Shown here: piece after piece, positions 1-8,485 of the stretch | Layout: each line of letters begins with the position of its first letter | How positions within the stretch are numbered: the first letter of the stretch is position 1 | The notes under the pieces: model-generated | Seen by the model: only the letters and a program-made list of their open reading frames with translations | Databases searched by the model: none | Told to the model about the DNA's origin: nothing | DNA from: Actinobacteria bacterium UBA5975 | GTDB taxonomy: Bacteria > Actinomycetota > Actinomycetes > Nanopelagicales > Nanopelagicaceae | Direction: 5' to 3' | Assembly (NCBI GenBank): GCA_002430075.1 | Contig: DJBN01000095.1 | Location: 1 to 9,683, forward strand | DNA length: 9,683 nucleotides | Made by a program: the position numbers and the translations under genes

Positions 1-837
1 ATCAAGCATCTGAGTCGCAACGATGACTGGCTTGGCAGCATCTCGTGCAAGTTCGACACAGCGCTTCTGCACCATAGGTACATCTTCGATTGGAAGTTCA
101 ACCCCTAAATCGCCCCGCGCAACCATAATCCCATCAAATGCATCAACAATTTCAGCCAGGTTTTCAACTGCCTGTGGCTTTTCGATCTTTGCAATTACAG
201 GAACTCGGATGCCTACTTCATCCATGATTGCATGAACATCTTTGATATCTGCCGCGCTTCGCACGAAGGAGAGCGCAATGAAATCTGCGCCTGCCCGAAG
301 TCCCCACCGTAAATCATCCTCATCTTTTTCCGACATTGCTGGAACCGAGACTGCAACTCCTGGCAAGTTGATTCCTTTGTTATTGCTCACAGCTCCAGGT
401 TCGATGCACTTTGTTACTACATCATTACCTTTAACCTCGATTACCTGCACTGTGACTTTTCCATCATCAATCAAAATAAGGTCGCCCACTTTGCAATCAC
501 CGGGCAAACCTTTGTAGGTAGTACCTACGCGATCCTTCGTACCTGGGACTTCATCAGTAGTGATTGTGAAGATATCTCCGCGTGAAAGTGTGTGTGGACC
601 GTTTTCAAAGCGTGCCAAGCGAATTTTTGGACCTTGCAGATCTACCAAGACTGCAACGGCCTTGCCTGCAGCAAGTGCTGCAGCCCGAACAAGTTCGAGC
701 CGAGATTGGTGTTCATCATTTGAACCATGGGAGAGATTTAAACGCGCCATATTCATTCCGGCTGCGATGAGCTCCTTGACCTTTTCAGGTGAATCTACGG
801 CTGGTCCCATCGTGCATACAATTTTCGCCCGGCGCAT
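1..837 (-). CDS. pyk: Pyruvate kinase, N-terminal 279 residues (3' end outside window)
   Basis: Pyruvate kinase transfers phosphate from phosphoenolpyruvate to ADP, giving pyruvate and ATP in the cytoplasm, the last step of glycolysis. The protein begins [13 protein letters not shown], the usual first strand of the TIM barrel. Visible motifs are the substrate/K+ site ARLNLSHG (R32, N34, S36, H37), DLQGPKIR (66-73), the lid-like B domain at roughly 70-165, IAKIEKPQ (K217 catalytic, E219 metal ligand), ARGDLGVE (R241-D243) and VATQMLD at the cut edge. The C-terminal part of the barrel and the allosteric C domain lie beyond position 1. The start is supported by a Shine-Dalgarno-like AAGGT at 844-848, six bases upstream. 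The gene follows gltD after 38 bases with no terminator seen, so co-transcription is likely. The identity is secure; nothing in the visible part is unusual. Confidence 0.97.
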   Translation of the reverse strand, partial: MRRAKIVCTMGPAVDSPEKVKELIAAGMNMARLNLSHGSNDEHQSRLELVRAAALAAGKAVAVLVDLQGPKIRLARFENGPHTLSRGDIFTITTDEVPGTKDRVGTTYKGLPGDCKVGDLILIDDGKVTVQVIEVKGNDVVTKCIEPGAVSNNKGINLPGVAVSVPAMSEKDEDDLRWGLRAGADFIALSFVRSAADIKDVHAIMDEVGIRVPVIAKIEKPQAVENLAEIVDAFDGIMVARGDLGVELPIEDVPMVQKRCVELARDAAKPVIVATQMLD

Positions 838-875
838 AGATGTACCTTATCTGTCTTTTAGTAGGTGGGTAAGAA
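838..875 (-). other. gltD-pyk intergenic spacer
   Basis: This 38-base gap separates the gltD stop from the pyk start. It contains the pyk ribosome binding site (AAGGT, 844-848). I see no hairpin followed by a T run and no convincing -35/-10 pair, so transcription probably continues from gltD into pyk. A weak promoter cannot be excluded by eye. Confidence 0.5.
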
Positions 876-2330
876 TTAAACTATTAATGATCTGGTAGTC
901 GGTTCGATTGGCTCGGGTAATTGAGTCTCCCCTGTCAGATAGCGATCAACAGCCGCGGCCGCAGATCGTCCTTCAGCTATTGCCCAAACAATCAATGATT
1001 GACCGCGACCTGCATCTCCTGCAACGAATATTCCCTCGCTTGTACTTTGGAAATTCTCATCACGCTTTATATTTCCACGTTCATCGAGTTCTACTTCAAG
1101 CTGATCTATGAGGGCAGATTTTTCCGGTCCAGTGAACCCCATCGCCAGAAATACGAAGTCTGCAGGCAGTTCCTTCTCGGTTCCAGGAACTGGCTCAAAC
1201 TTTCCATTCTCAAACTTTGTCTCAACGATTTTTAGCGCCTTCAAGTTTCCATTTCCATCACCGATGAATTCTTGAGTACTGACTGAGAAGAGGCGATTAT
1301 CGAGCTCTTCATGGGCACTTGATACGCGATAAATCATTGGATAGGTCGGCCATGGTTGTGATGATGGTCTTTCTTCACTCGGACGAGGCATGATTTCCAA
1401 TTGCGTCACAGTCGCAGCGCCTTGGCGCACCGAGGTGCCCAAGCAATCGGCCCCTGTATCTCCACCGCCCAAGATGATCACGTGCTTGCCTGCAACATTT
1501 ATTGGAGGAACTTCTATTTCTCCCAGGGCTTGCTTATTACCCCACGGCAAGAACTCCATAGCTTGATAAACTCCCTTATTTTCTCGACCAGGGATAACCA
1601 GATCACGCCATTGGGTTGCACCGATTGCAAGAACAACAGCATCAAATTTAGATCGAAGGTCTGAACCAGTTAGTTCTACGCCGACATTTACACCTGGACG
1701 GAAGCGAGTTCCCTCTTGCTCCATCTGAGCAAGACGACGATCAACAATATATTTCTCCATTTTAAATTCTGGAATTCCATACCGCAGAAGGCCTCCTATT
1801 TTTTCAGCGCGCTCATAAACAGCGACTGTGTGTCCAGCGCGAGTTAATTGTTGGGCTGCAGCAAGACCTGCAGGACCAGACCCAATTACTGCAACGGTTT
1901 TACCCGAGAGGCGATCTGGAGCTAAAGGCTTAACGTTATTTGTATCAAATGCTTCTTCGATTGTGCGAAGTTCAATCTGCTTGATGGTGACCGCATCGCG
2001 ATTGATTGCAACAACGCATGCAGTTTCACAGGGAGCTGGACAGAGGCGACCTGTGAATTCAGGGAAATTGTTTGTTACATGTAACCTGTCGATTGCTTCA
2101 TCTTTGTCGCCACGCCACATGAGATCATTCCACTCAGGAATTAGATTTCCGAGAGGGCATCCTTCATGACAGAAGGGAATACCACAATCCATGCACCTAC
2201 CGGCTTGCTTCTGCAGATGCTCCATCGATTGTGGTTCGTAGACTTCTCGCCAATCTTGAATGCGCACGTCTACCGCCCTGCGCTTTGGGGTTTCACGCGG
2301 AGTGGTCATAAATCCTTTTGGATCAGCCAT
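876..2330 (-). CDS. gltD: Glutamate synthase (NADPH) small subunit
   Basis: GltD takes electrons from NADPH on its FAD and passes them through iron-sulfur clusters to the FMN of GltB for reductive glutamate synthesis in the cytoplasm. The 484-residue protein has the usual family length. An N-terminal cluster domain carries C46, C49, C54, C58 ([13 protein letters not shown]) and C97, C101, C105 ([10 protein letters not shown]). The FAD dinucleotide fold is [12 protein letters not shown] (148-159), the NADPH fold is [12 protein letters not shown] (285-296), and the C-terminal FAD contact is [13 protein letters not shown] (433-445). The chosen start has a perfect GGAGGT eight bases upstream and overlaps the gltB stop by eight bases, which points to translational coupling. 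The in-frame Met8 lacks these signals, and the family often begins MADPKGF. Related FAD/Fe-S enzymes exist, but the adjacent gltB settles the assignment. Confidence 0.97.
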   Translation of the reverse strand: MADPKGFMTTPRETPKRRAVDVRIQDWREVYEPQSMEHLQKQAGRCMDCGIPFCHEGCPLGNLIPEWNDLMWRGDKDEAIDRLHVTNNFPEFTGRLCPAPCETACVVAINRDAVTIKQIELRTIEEAFDTNNVKPLAPDRLSGKTVAVIGSGPAGLAAAQQLTRAGHTVAVYERAEKIGGLLRYGIPEFKMEKYIVDRRLAQMEQEGTRFRPGVNVGVELTGSDLRSKFDAVVLAIGATQWRDLVIPGRENKGVYQAMEFLPWGNKQALGEIEVPPINVAGKHVIILGGGDTGADCLGTSVRQGAATVTQLEIMPRPSEERPSSQPWPTYPMIYRVSSAHEELDNRLFSVSTQEFIGDGNGNLKALKIVETKFENGKFEPVPGTEKELPADFVFLAMGFTGPEKSALIDQLEVELDERGNIKRDENFQSTSEGIFVAGDAGRGQSLIVWAIAEGRSAAAAVDRYLTGETQLPEPIEPTTRSLIV

Positions 2331-5300
2331 TTGCTGCTACCTCCATGATGTATTCATCCATTGGTAAACCTTCTCTTGTCGCTCGCTCAATTGCGCCCAA
2401 GACCCGTGCATAGTCGCGAGGCATAATCAATGAGAAGCGAGCAATTTCGTTATCCCATGCAGCCAGTAGGGATGCTGCGATTTCAGAACCTGTCTCTACA
2501 TGAAAATCAGAGAGTATCGAGTGGAGAAGTTCGCGTTGATTTGACGGCACTGCAAGCACATCAACCATTTCGGTATTTACAACTTCTGTATTGAGGTCCA
2601 ATACAAATGCTCGCCCACCTGACATTCCCGCTGCGATATTACGCCCAGTTTTACCAAGAATCACCACGGTTCCACCTGTCATGTACTCAAGCGCATGGTC
2701 TCCCACACCTTCGACAACAGCGGTAGCTCCAGAATTTCGAACACAGAATCTTTCACCGACCAGTCCGCGGATAAAAATTTCACCTGATGTTGCTCCATAG
2801 CCAATGACGTTACCTGCAATTACGTTGTTATGTGATTCAAACTTAGCCTTCAAGTCAGGGCGTACAACGACACGTCCGCCCGATATTCCCTTTCCAACAT
2901 AATCGTTGGCATCACCATAAAGCCGCAGCGACAGGCCTTGTGGGATAAATGCTCCAAGTGATTGGCCGGCAGATCCGTGCAACGTAACGTCAATCGTTCC
3001 AGCAGGTAGGCCATCGCCTCCATAGCGGCGAGTGATTTCTGCGCCCAACATAGTTCCGACAGTTCGATTCACATTTCGTACTGGCATATCGATGCGCACG
3101 TTCTCGCCCGTTTCGAGCGCTTTCTTTGCCAACTCAATGAGCGTGTTATCTAGAGCTGCGCCAAGTCCATGATCCTGCGACGTTGTGCAATGCAATGCAG
3201 AAGCAACGTCGGGGCGAACGAGTAGTGGGGAAAGATCTAAGCCGCTGGCTTTCCAGTGATTGATCGCATCTTTAGTATCGAGATATTCGACATGTCCTAT
3301 CGCCTCTTGCAGAGTGCGGAAACCAAGGGAGGCAAGAATTTCGCGCACCTCTTCTGCAATATATTCAAAGAAGGTTTCAACAAATTCAGGTTTGCCTGAG
3401 AAACGTTTACGAAGTTCGGGGTTCTGTGTTGCAACTCCAACCGGACACGTGTCCAGGTGGCAGACGCGCATCATGATGCAGCCAGAAACCACAAGAGGCG
3501 CTGTAGCAAAGCCGTACTCTTCTGCGCCTAGTAGGGCCGCAATTACTACATCGCGTCCTGTCTTCATTTGACCATCAGCCTGCACAACGATTCGATCTCT
3601 GAGTCCGTTGAGAAGGAGCGTTTGTTGAGTCTCTGCAAGACCGAGCTCCCATGGTGCACCTGCATGTTTGAGCGATGTTAGTGGTGCAGCACCGGTTCCA
3701 CCATCATGGCCAGAGATAAGGACTACATCTGCATGCGCCTTAGATACACCGGCTGCAACGGTACCGACGCCAACTTCTGCAACAAGTTTGACGTGAATAC
3801 GCGCATTCTTATTCGCATTCTTTAAATCATGGATTAACTGTGCAAGATCTTCAATTGAGTAAATGTCGTGATGCGGAGGAGGTGAAATTAACCCTACGCC
3901 CGGAGTGGAATAGCGCGCCTTAGCAATCCATGGGTAAACCTTGAAGCCAGGTAGCTGTCCGCCTTCACCGGGTTTAGCTCCTTGAGCAATCTTAATTTGA
4001 ATATCAGTTGCATTGATCAAGTAGTTGCTTGTAACGCCGAAGCGACCAGATGCCACCTGTTTGATAGCGCTCTTCTTAGAATCCCCATTGGCCATCGGCA
4101 AGAAGCGCTCTGGATCTTCTCCCCCTTCACCTGTATTGGATTTAGCACCAATGCGATTCATGGCAATTGCAAGAGTCTCATGTACTTCTTGAGAAACTGA
4201 ACCGTATGACATAGCGCCCGTTGAGAAGCGCTTAACAATCTCAGAGATTGACTCGACTTCCTCTATGGATATCGATGTGCGTTCGCCTTCCTTAAATTTA
4301 AAGAGTCCGCGCAAGGTCATCAAATTCTTACTTTGGTCGTTGACCTTATCTGTATATCTCTTGAATATGTCATAGCGTTTGTTGCGCGTTGAATGCTGCA
4401 GAGCGAAGACAGTTTCTGGATTAAAGAGGTGAGGTTCGCCATCACGACGCCATTGATACTCGCCACCGACTGCAAGTCGCTTTGCGCCAGGAATTTCACC
4501 GCCGACTGGATAGGCGAAGTGGTGGCGCATAATTGTTTCTTCTGCAATGACATCAAGGGATACTCCCCCAAGACGTGAAGTCGTTCCTACGAAAAACTCA
4601 TCGACAACATCTTGGGCAAGGCCAATCGCTTCGAAGACTTGCGCGCCTGTATAGGAAGCAATCGTTGAAATTCCCATCTTTGACATGACTTTAAGTACGC
4701 CCTTGCCGAGCGCTTTGATCACATTACGGACTGCCTTTTCTGGAGCAATTCCGGTGATGACTCCTTGATTAACCAAATCTTCTGCTGTTTCCATAACAAG
4801 GTATGGGTTGACTGCTGCTGCGCCATATCCAATGAGGAGGGCAACATGGTGGACTTCGCGTACGTCGCCTGCTTCCACGACGAGACCAACTTTTGTACGA
4901 GTCTTCTCGCGGATTAAGTGGTGGTGTACCGCAGCTGTTAAAAGTAGGGATGGAATAGGGCAATCTTCGGCATCCCCATCGCGATCTGAAAGTACGATGA
5001 CACGTGCACCATTTGCGATTGCGTTAGAGACTTCAACTTTAATCTCTTGGAGTCGCGTGTGGAGAGTATTTCCATTACCTGTGACTGGGAATAAGCCACG
5101 CACTACATACGCTTCTAAATCCGGGAAATCATCATCTGCATTGACATGAACAATCTTGGCAAGTTCATCGTTATCTATAACTGGGAATGCAAGTGAAATC
5201 TGCTTGCATGATTCTGGACCAGGTTCAAGAAGATTGTGTTCAGGACCAATTGAGCCAGCAAGGCTTGTCACAAGTTCTTCCCGAATCGCATCAAGCGGCG

Positions 5301-6840
5301 GATTTGTCACTTGAGCAAATAGTTGAGAGAAGTAATCAAAAAGCAGACGCGGTTTAGCAGAGAGCCCAGCGATCGGAGTATCTGTGCCCATCGAACCTAA
5401 AGCTTCTGCCCCACCTTTAGCCATTGGCGTCACAATCATCTTGATCTCTTCTTCGGTATAGCCAAATGCTTTCTGCCTACGAATAACAGATTTATGAGGA
5501 TAGACAATATGTTCGCGAGATGGAAGATCGGCAAGTGTGATCATGCCATCTTTAAGCCATGCGCCATAAGGCGCTGCATCTGCTAGAGAGCTCTTAATCT
5601 CTTCATCTTCAATGATGCGACCAGCTTCGATATCTACCAGGAACATCTTGCCTGGTTGAAGACGACCTTTACGCACAATCTTTTCTGCAGGGATATCGAG
5701 AACTCCAACTTCGGATGCTAAAACAACTAATCCATCATCTGTTACCCAATAGCGAGATGGGCGTAACCCATTGCGATCCAATACCGCTCCAACGACATGG
5801 CCGTCGGTAAAAGTTACGCAGGCAGGGCCATCCCACGGCTCCATTAACGATGCATGGAAGGCGTAGAAATCACGTTGTTTCCTCGGCATTGCTGCGTGAT
5901 TTTCCCACGCCTCTGGAATCATCATCAAAATTGCATGCGGCAAGGAACGTCCACCGAGATAGAGAAGTTCGAGAACTTCATCAAAGGAGGCTGAATCTGA
6001 TCCTGACATTTCGACGATTGGAAAGAGGCGCTTGAGATCTCCGCCAATTACATCACTTGCAAGAAGTGATTCGCGTGCTCGCATCCAATTTCGATTTCCC
6101 TTGACGGTATTTATCTCACCATTATGTGCGATAAATCGATAAGGGTGAGCAAGTGGCCATGATGGGAATGTGTTGGTAGAAAAGCGTGAGTGGACAAGAG
6201 CCAAGGGCGAAACAACTCGAGTATCACTAAGATCAGGGAAGAATTCTTCGAGCTGGCCAGTGGTGAGCATGCCCTTATACACAATTGTCTGTGATGAAAG
6301 AGATGGGAAATAGAGATCGAGTGAGTGCTCGGCTCTCTTGCGCAATGCAAAGGCAAGTCGATCTAAGTCTATTCCAGATTCATGATTCTTGCCTGAGAGA
6401 AATAGTTGCTTAAAATCTGGCATACCAGATTTGGCAGACTTGCCAAGAGAAGATGCATCAATAGGAAGTTGGCGCCAACCAAGAACGTCGAGCCCTTCTT
6501 CGGATGCCAGTTTCGTAATTTCTTCTTCGACATATACATTTCGAGCCACGAATGCGATACCGGTTGCATAAAAACCTTCGGCCGGTAATTCAAAAGTGGT
6601 AACTTCTTGATAAAAATTATGTGGAACGCGAATAAGAATCCCAGCACCATCTCCGCTATTGGGCTCAGCACCTGATGCCCCACGATGTTCCAAATTGCGA
6701 AGAGCAGTGAGTGCTTTTTCAACAATTTCGTGTGTAGCAACTTTATTAAGGGTGGCAACCATCGCAACTCCACAGGCATCATGTTCCTGTGCAGGATCGT
6801 AGAGACCCTGAGCTGCGGGGTAGTTTGAAGATAGTGCCAT
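2323..6840 (-). CDS. gltB: Glutamate synthase (NADPH) large subunit
   Basis: GltB hydrolyses glutamine and channels the ammonia to 2-oxoglutarate, giving two glutamates per cycle with electrons from GltD. The 1505 residues are typical of the bacterial alpha subunit. Domains in order: an N-terminal class II glutaminase whose nucleophile is C23 ([10 protein letters not shown]), so a 22-residue propeptide must be removed, with R219 ([12 protein letters not shown]) and N240-G241 ([12 protein letters not shown]) completing the site; a central domain at roughly 470-770; an FMN barrel at roughly 820-1190 with [12 protein letters not shown] around H1045; the 3Fe-4S ligands C1121, C1127 and C1132 ([12 protein letters not shown]); and a C-terminal beta-helix rich in glycine (roughly 1260-1470). 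The start follows AAAGGA by nine bases (6850-6855). It overlaps gltD by eight bases. No key residue is missing and the frame is unbroken. Regulation probably acts in the 111-base leader. Confidence 0.98.
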   Translation of the reverse strand: MALSSNYPAAQGLYDPAQEHDACGVAMVATLNKVATHEIVEKALTALRNLEHRGASGAEPNSGDGAGILIRVPHNFYQEVTTFELPAEGFYATGIAFVARNVYVEEEITKLASEEGLDVLGWRQLPIDASSLGKSAKSGMPDFKQLFLSGKNHESGIDLDRLAFALRKRAEHSLDLYFPSLSSQTIVYKGMLTTGQLEEFFPDLSDTRVVSPLALVHSRFSTNTFPSWPLAHPYRFIAHNGEINTVKGNRNWMRARESLLASDVIGGDLKRLFPIVEMSGSDSASFDEVLELLYLGGRSLPHAILMMIPEAWENHAAMPRKQRDFYAFHASLMEPWDGPACVTFTDGHVVGAVLDRNGLRPSRYWVTDDGLVVLASEVGVLDIPAEKIVRKGRLQPGKMFLVDIEAGRIIEDEEIKSSLADAAPYGAWLKDGMITLADLPSREHIVYPHKSVIRRQKAFGYTEEEIKMIVTPMAKGGAEALGSMGTDTPIAGLSAKPRLLFDYFSQLFAQVTNPPLDAIREELVTSLAGSIGPEHNLLEPGPESCKQISLAFPVIDNDELAKIVHVNADDDFPDLEAYVVRGLFPVTGNGNTLHTRLQEIKVEVSNAIANGARVIVLSDRDGDAEDCPIPSLLLTAAVHHHLIREKTRTKVGLVVEAGDVREVHHVALLIGYGAAAVNPYLVMETAEDLVNQGVITGIAPEKAVRNVIKALGKGVLKVMSKMGISTIASYTGAQVFEAIGLAQDVVDEFFVGTTSRLGGVSLDVIAEETIMRHHFAYPVGGEIPGAKRLAVGGEYQWRRDGEPHLFNPETVFALQHSTRNKRYDIFKRYTDKVNDQSKNLMTLRGLFKFKEGERTSISIEEVESISEIVKRFSTGAMSYGSVSQEVHETLAIAMNRIGAKSNTGEGGEDPERFLPMANGDSKKSAIKQVASGRFGVTSNYLINATDIQIKIAQGAKPGEGGQLPGFKVYPWIAKARYSTPGVGLISPPPHHDIYSIEDLAQLIHDLKNANKNARIHVKLVAEVGVGTVAAGVSKAHADVVLISGHDGGTGAAPLTSLKHAGAPWELGLAETQQTLLLNGLRDRIVVQADGQMKTGRDVVIAALLGAEEYGFATAPLVVSGCIMMRVCHLDTCPVGVATQNPELRKRFSGKPEFVETFFEYIAEEVREILASLGFRTLQEAIGHVEYLDTKDAINHWKASGLDLSPLLVRPDVASALHCTTSQDHGLGAALDNTLIELAKKALETGENVRIDMPVRNVNRTVGTMLGAEITRRYGGDGLPAGTIDVTLHGSAGQSLGAFIPQGLSLRLYGDANDYVGKGISGGRVVVRPDLKAKFESHNNVIAGNVIGYGATSGEIFIRGLVGERFCVRNSGATAVVEGVGDHALEYMTGGTVVILGKTGRNIAAGMSGGRAFVLDLNTEVVNTEMVDVLAVPSNQRELLHSILSDFHVETGSEIAASLLAAWDNEIARFSLIMPRDYARVLGAIERATREGLPMDEYIMEVAANG
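2339..2344 (-). promoter_or_regulatory. Ribosome binding site of gltD
   Basis: GGAGGT lies inside the last codons of gltB, eight bases before the gltD ATG. It is the strongest Shine-Dalgarno sequence I checked among the gene starts in this window. It fixes the start at 2330 rather than at Met8 and would support efficient reinitiation by ribosomes finishing gltB. Confidence 0.85.
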
Positions 6841-6845
6841 AACCC

Positions 6846-6878
6846 GTTGTCCTTTTTTAGTATTGCAAAGGGGACAAC
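6846..6878 (-). promoter_or_regulatory. Inverted repeat/hairpin covering the gltB ribosome binding site
   Basis: Read on the minus strand, GTTGTCC (6872-6878) and GGACAAC (6846-6852) form a perfect 7-base inverted repeat with 19 bases between. The stem can extend by three A-T pairs across a two-base CC bulge, leaving an 11-base loop. The 3' arm includes most of the gltB Shine-Dalgarno. The arms could instead be a protein operator read as DNA. There is no T run after the stem, so it is not a terminator. The inverted repeat is directly seen; the function is inference. Confidence 0.5.
6850..6855 (-). promoter_or_regulatory. Ribosome binding site of gltB
   Basis: AAAGGA lies nine bases before the gltB ATG. 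It sits in the 3' arm of the inverted repeat at 6846-6878, so on the mRNA it can be paired and hidden from the ribosome. Confidence 0.65.
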
Positions 6879-6882
6879 TTTG
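6866..6882 (-). promoter_or_regulatory. Alternative hairpin in the gltB leader
   Basis: CAAAG and CTTTG form a 5-base stem around the 7-base loop TTGTCCC. It uses the same bases as the 5' arm of the neighbouring inverted repeat, so the two structures exclude each other. If this small hairpin forms, the gltB ribosome binding site is left free. The stem is short, and a chance origin is quite possible. Confidence 0.3.
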
Positions 6883-6909
6883 GCCCAGTCGATCGAGTAC
6901 TGTGGTAGT

Positions 6910-6931
6910 TCAGTGGTGAATCAGAGGTGAA
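6910..6931. repeat. Tandem 11-base direct repeat upstream of gltB
   Basis: On the plus strand TCAGTGGTGAA is followed directly by TCAGAGGTGAA, identical at 10 of 11 positions. A weaker related unit, GTGGTAGTTCA (6902-6912), continues the same 11-base phase and matches the next unit, GTGGTGAATCA (6913-6923), at 8 of 11. The spacing of about one helical turn places the copies on one face of the DNA, as direct-repeat operators often are. It lies between the stop of the VIT gene and gltB. No known regulator motif is recognised. Confidence 0.55.
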
Positions 6932-6951
6932 AGGGTAGCAAGTGGAGTGCT

Positions 6952-7665
6952 TTAGATGCCACTTATGTGGAGAAGTTGGCCTATTCCAGCGGTAATTGCC
7001 ATTCCTAGGCAGCCACCAGCTAGTACTCGTAGCGTAGGAATTAAGACCTTCGAGCCTGCAGTTTTGGCGCTGATAATTCCCGTAAAAAGTAATCCGATGA
7101 GAGTGAAGGCGATGATGCTCCATGCGGCTTTTCCTGCAGTAGGTGCAAATGCGCCTACGAAGGGAATCAAGCCGCCAGCTGTAAAACTCAGAGCTGATGC
7201 AATAGCTGCCTGAATAGGGCGCGCTTTTGTATGAGGGTGTTGACCAAGTTCATCGCGCAGATGAGCTTCGAGTGGATCACGTTGGTGCATGGCAAGAGAA
7301 ACTTGCTCAGCAAGCTCTCGCGTCAAACCTCTATCAATATAAATCTGTATGAGTTCTTGTAATTCTCCATCTGGATCAGCAGCCAAATGTTCTATTTCTA
7401 GTAAACGATCTGACTCTTCAATATCGTTCTGTGAACGGACTGAAACATACTCACCTACTGCCATAGACATTGCACCTGCAGCTATTCCAGCAGCACCCAC
7501 TGTCACGAGAAAACCTTGTTCGCCAGTTTTCGCAGCCGCAACACCAATCATTAAACTTGCAGTCGATACCAAACCATCATTGGCGCCTAAAACGGCAGCG
7601 CGTAACCAACCCGCACGATGCGTGCGATGGTGCAGGTTGCGTTGGTAGACATCCTCAAGAGCCAT
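6952..7665 (-). CDS. VIT1/CCC1-family Fe2+/Mn2+ transporter
   Basis: This 237-residue membrane protein belongs to the vacuolar iron transporter family, which moves Fe2+ or Mn2+ out of the cytoplasm; in bacteria, members serve metal detoxification. Diagnostic features are LGANDGLVSTASLMIG in the first membrane segment (26-41, D30 the likely metal/proton residue), AGAMSMAVGEYVSVRSQ in the second (63-79, with M66, M68, E72), and an acidic cytoplasmic hairpin (about 80-148) with glutamates E83, E84, E90, E92, E101, E104, E133 and E139. Three further segments follow at roughly 151-173, 181-200 and 208-232. The N-terminal HHRTH (12-16) is histidine-rich. It starts two bases after the lgt stop, with GAGGTAGG upstream inside lgt, so it is probably translated from the lgt transcript. 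It ends 111 bases before gltB. The family is clear; metal preference cannot be read from the sequence. Confidence 0.9.
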   Translation of the reverse strand: MALEDVYQRNLHHRTHRAGWLRAAVLGANDGLVSTASLMIGVAAAKTGEQGFLVTVGAAGIAAGAMSMAVGEYVSVRSQNDIEESDRLLEIEHLAADPDGELQELIQIYIDRGLTRELAEQVSLAMHQRDPLEAHLRDELGQHPHTKARPIQAAIASALSFTAGGLIPFVGAFAPTAGKAAWSIIAFTLIGLLFTGIISAKTAGSKVLIPTLRVLAGGCLGMAITAGIGQLLHISGI

Positions 7666-7667
7666 AT

Positions 7668-8483
7668 TTATAGCCTACCTCTTTGCGCCCGTGAAATCTT
7701 CGCGAATGCAACGATTCCACCGAGGGCGATGAGGGCTGCGACATATTGGTTGAGGCGCAAACCTGCGATGGTGTGAGCCTGATCAATGCGGATTCCTTCG
7801 ATAAAGAAGCGACCAAAACTGTACCCAGCAATGTAGAGAGCAAAGAGAGAACCAGACTTTAAACTCTTGGGAAGATTAAGTAGAACGATTGCAAGGAGAG
7901 CGCACCATAGGGATTCATAGAGGAAAGTTGGGTGAAAAGTTTCGAATTGTTCAGATCCTGCAGGGCGCAGATACCGTGGAATCTCAAGGGCCCACGGGGC
8001 TTCCAGCGGTCTGCCAAAGAGTTCGCCATTAAACCAATTTCCCCACCGACCGATAGCTTGCGCAAAGAGCAAGGCCGGGGCAAGGGCATCTAAAAATATA
8101 GCGAAGTGCGGTAGCTCGCGAGTGCGCGCCATACGCTTGTAGGTGAGAAGTGCTGCAAGGGTTCCGAGTGAGATCGCACCCCAAATTCCTAAGCCGCCAT
8201 TCCAGATTTTAAAGATATCAACCAGGGAGCCGCTGCTACCAAAATATTTTTCTGGAGTAGTCACAACGTGATAAAGGCGACCGCCAATTACACCCATAGG
8301 CACTGCAACGATAGCCACATCAGAAACAACCCCATGCAGAGAGCTATCGCTGGCAGTGAAGCGACGATTACCTAGCCAGATAACTAGAGCAACGCCCGTA
8401 ATGATGCAGAGCGCATAAAAATGGATGGTCAGTGGCCCAATTTCAACTACCGATGTATTCGGAGTCGGAATCGACAAACGCAT
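7668..8483 (-). CDS. lgt: Prolipoprotein diacylglyceryl transferase
   Basis: Lgt transfers diacylglycerol from phosphatidylglycerol to the lipobox cysteine of prolipoproteins, the first step of lipoprotein maturation, at the cytoplasmic membrane. The 271 residues form a multi-pass membrane protein. Motifs are HFYALCI (Y23 matching E. coli Y26), GGRLYHV (67-73), WNGGLGIWGA (94-103), the signature GRWGNWFNGELFGRP (145-159, R146 and N149 matching E. coli R143 and N146), HPTFLYES (184-191) and GRFFIEGIRID (224-234, R225 and E229). The position of the E. coli His103 appears to be Trp101, as I recall for other actinobacterial enzymes. The C-terminus stops soon after the last membrane segment, without the long tail seen in many high-GC actinobacteria. 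It begins two bases after the dsbA-like stop; the upstream GGGTAAG is a weak ribosome binding site, so coupling is likely. Confidence 0.96.
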   Translation of the reverse strand: MRLSIPTPNTSVVEIGPLTIHFYALCIITGVALVIWLGNRRFTASDSSLHGVVSDVAIVAVPMGVIGGRLYHVVTTPEKYFGSSGSLVDIFKIWNGGLGIWGAISLGTLAALLTYKRMARTRELPHFAIFLDALAPALLFAQAIGRWGNWFNGELFGRPLEAPWALEIPRYLRPAGSEQFETFHPTFLYESLWCALLAIVLLNLPKSLKSGSLFALYIAGYSFGRFFIEGIRIDQAHTIAGLRLNQYVAALIALGGIVAFAKISRAQRGRL

Positions 8484-8485
8484 TC

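Larger units (their letters stand above)
6841..6951 (-). other. Intergenic region ahead of gltB, probable promoter region
   Basis: This 111-base space is the only one of any size in a window otherwise packed with overlaps and gaps of 2 to 38 bases. It must hold the gltB leader and probably a gltB promoter, but I could not pick a convincing -35/-10 pair. No rho-independent terminator for the upstream gene is visible. It contains the direct repeats and two competing hairpins listed separately, and two short palindromes (TCGATCGA at 6889-6896, AGTACT at 6896-6901). Confidence 0.5.

Noticed and set aside
560..898. 112-residue plus-strand open frame opposite pyk and the end of gltD
   Set aside because: It is antisense to the well-conserved pyruvate kinase N-terminus and shows no domain; a shadow of coding-strand codon bias.
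953..966. GC-rich palindromic stretch containing GCGGCCGC
   Set aside because: It encodes the alanine run near the end of GltD (residues 456-460) and is explained by alanine codons.
6369..6782. 137-residue open frame on the minus strand inside gltB
   Set aside because: It is a different reading frame over the conserved glutaminase domain of GltB, has no recognisable motif and no ribosome binding site that I could see; a shadow.
6846..6878. Rho-independent terminator between the VIT gene and gltB
   Set aside because: The inverted repeat is followed by GGGTT and the gltB ATG rather than a T run in the direction of transcription, and its arms are far apart.
6857..7123. 88-residue minus-strand open frame across the end of the VIT gene and the gltB leader
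   Set aside because: Low-complexity His/Thr/Ser composition typical of an out-of-frame reading, and it overlaps a clear VIT membrane region.
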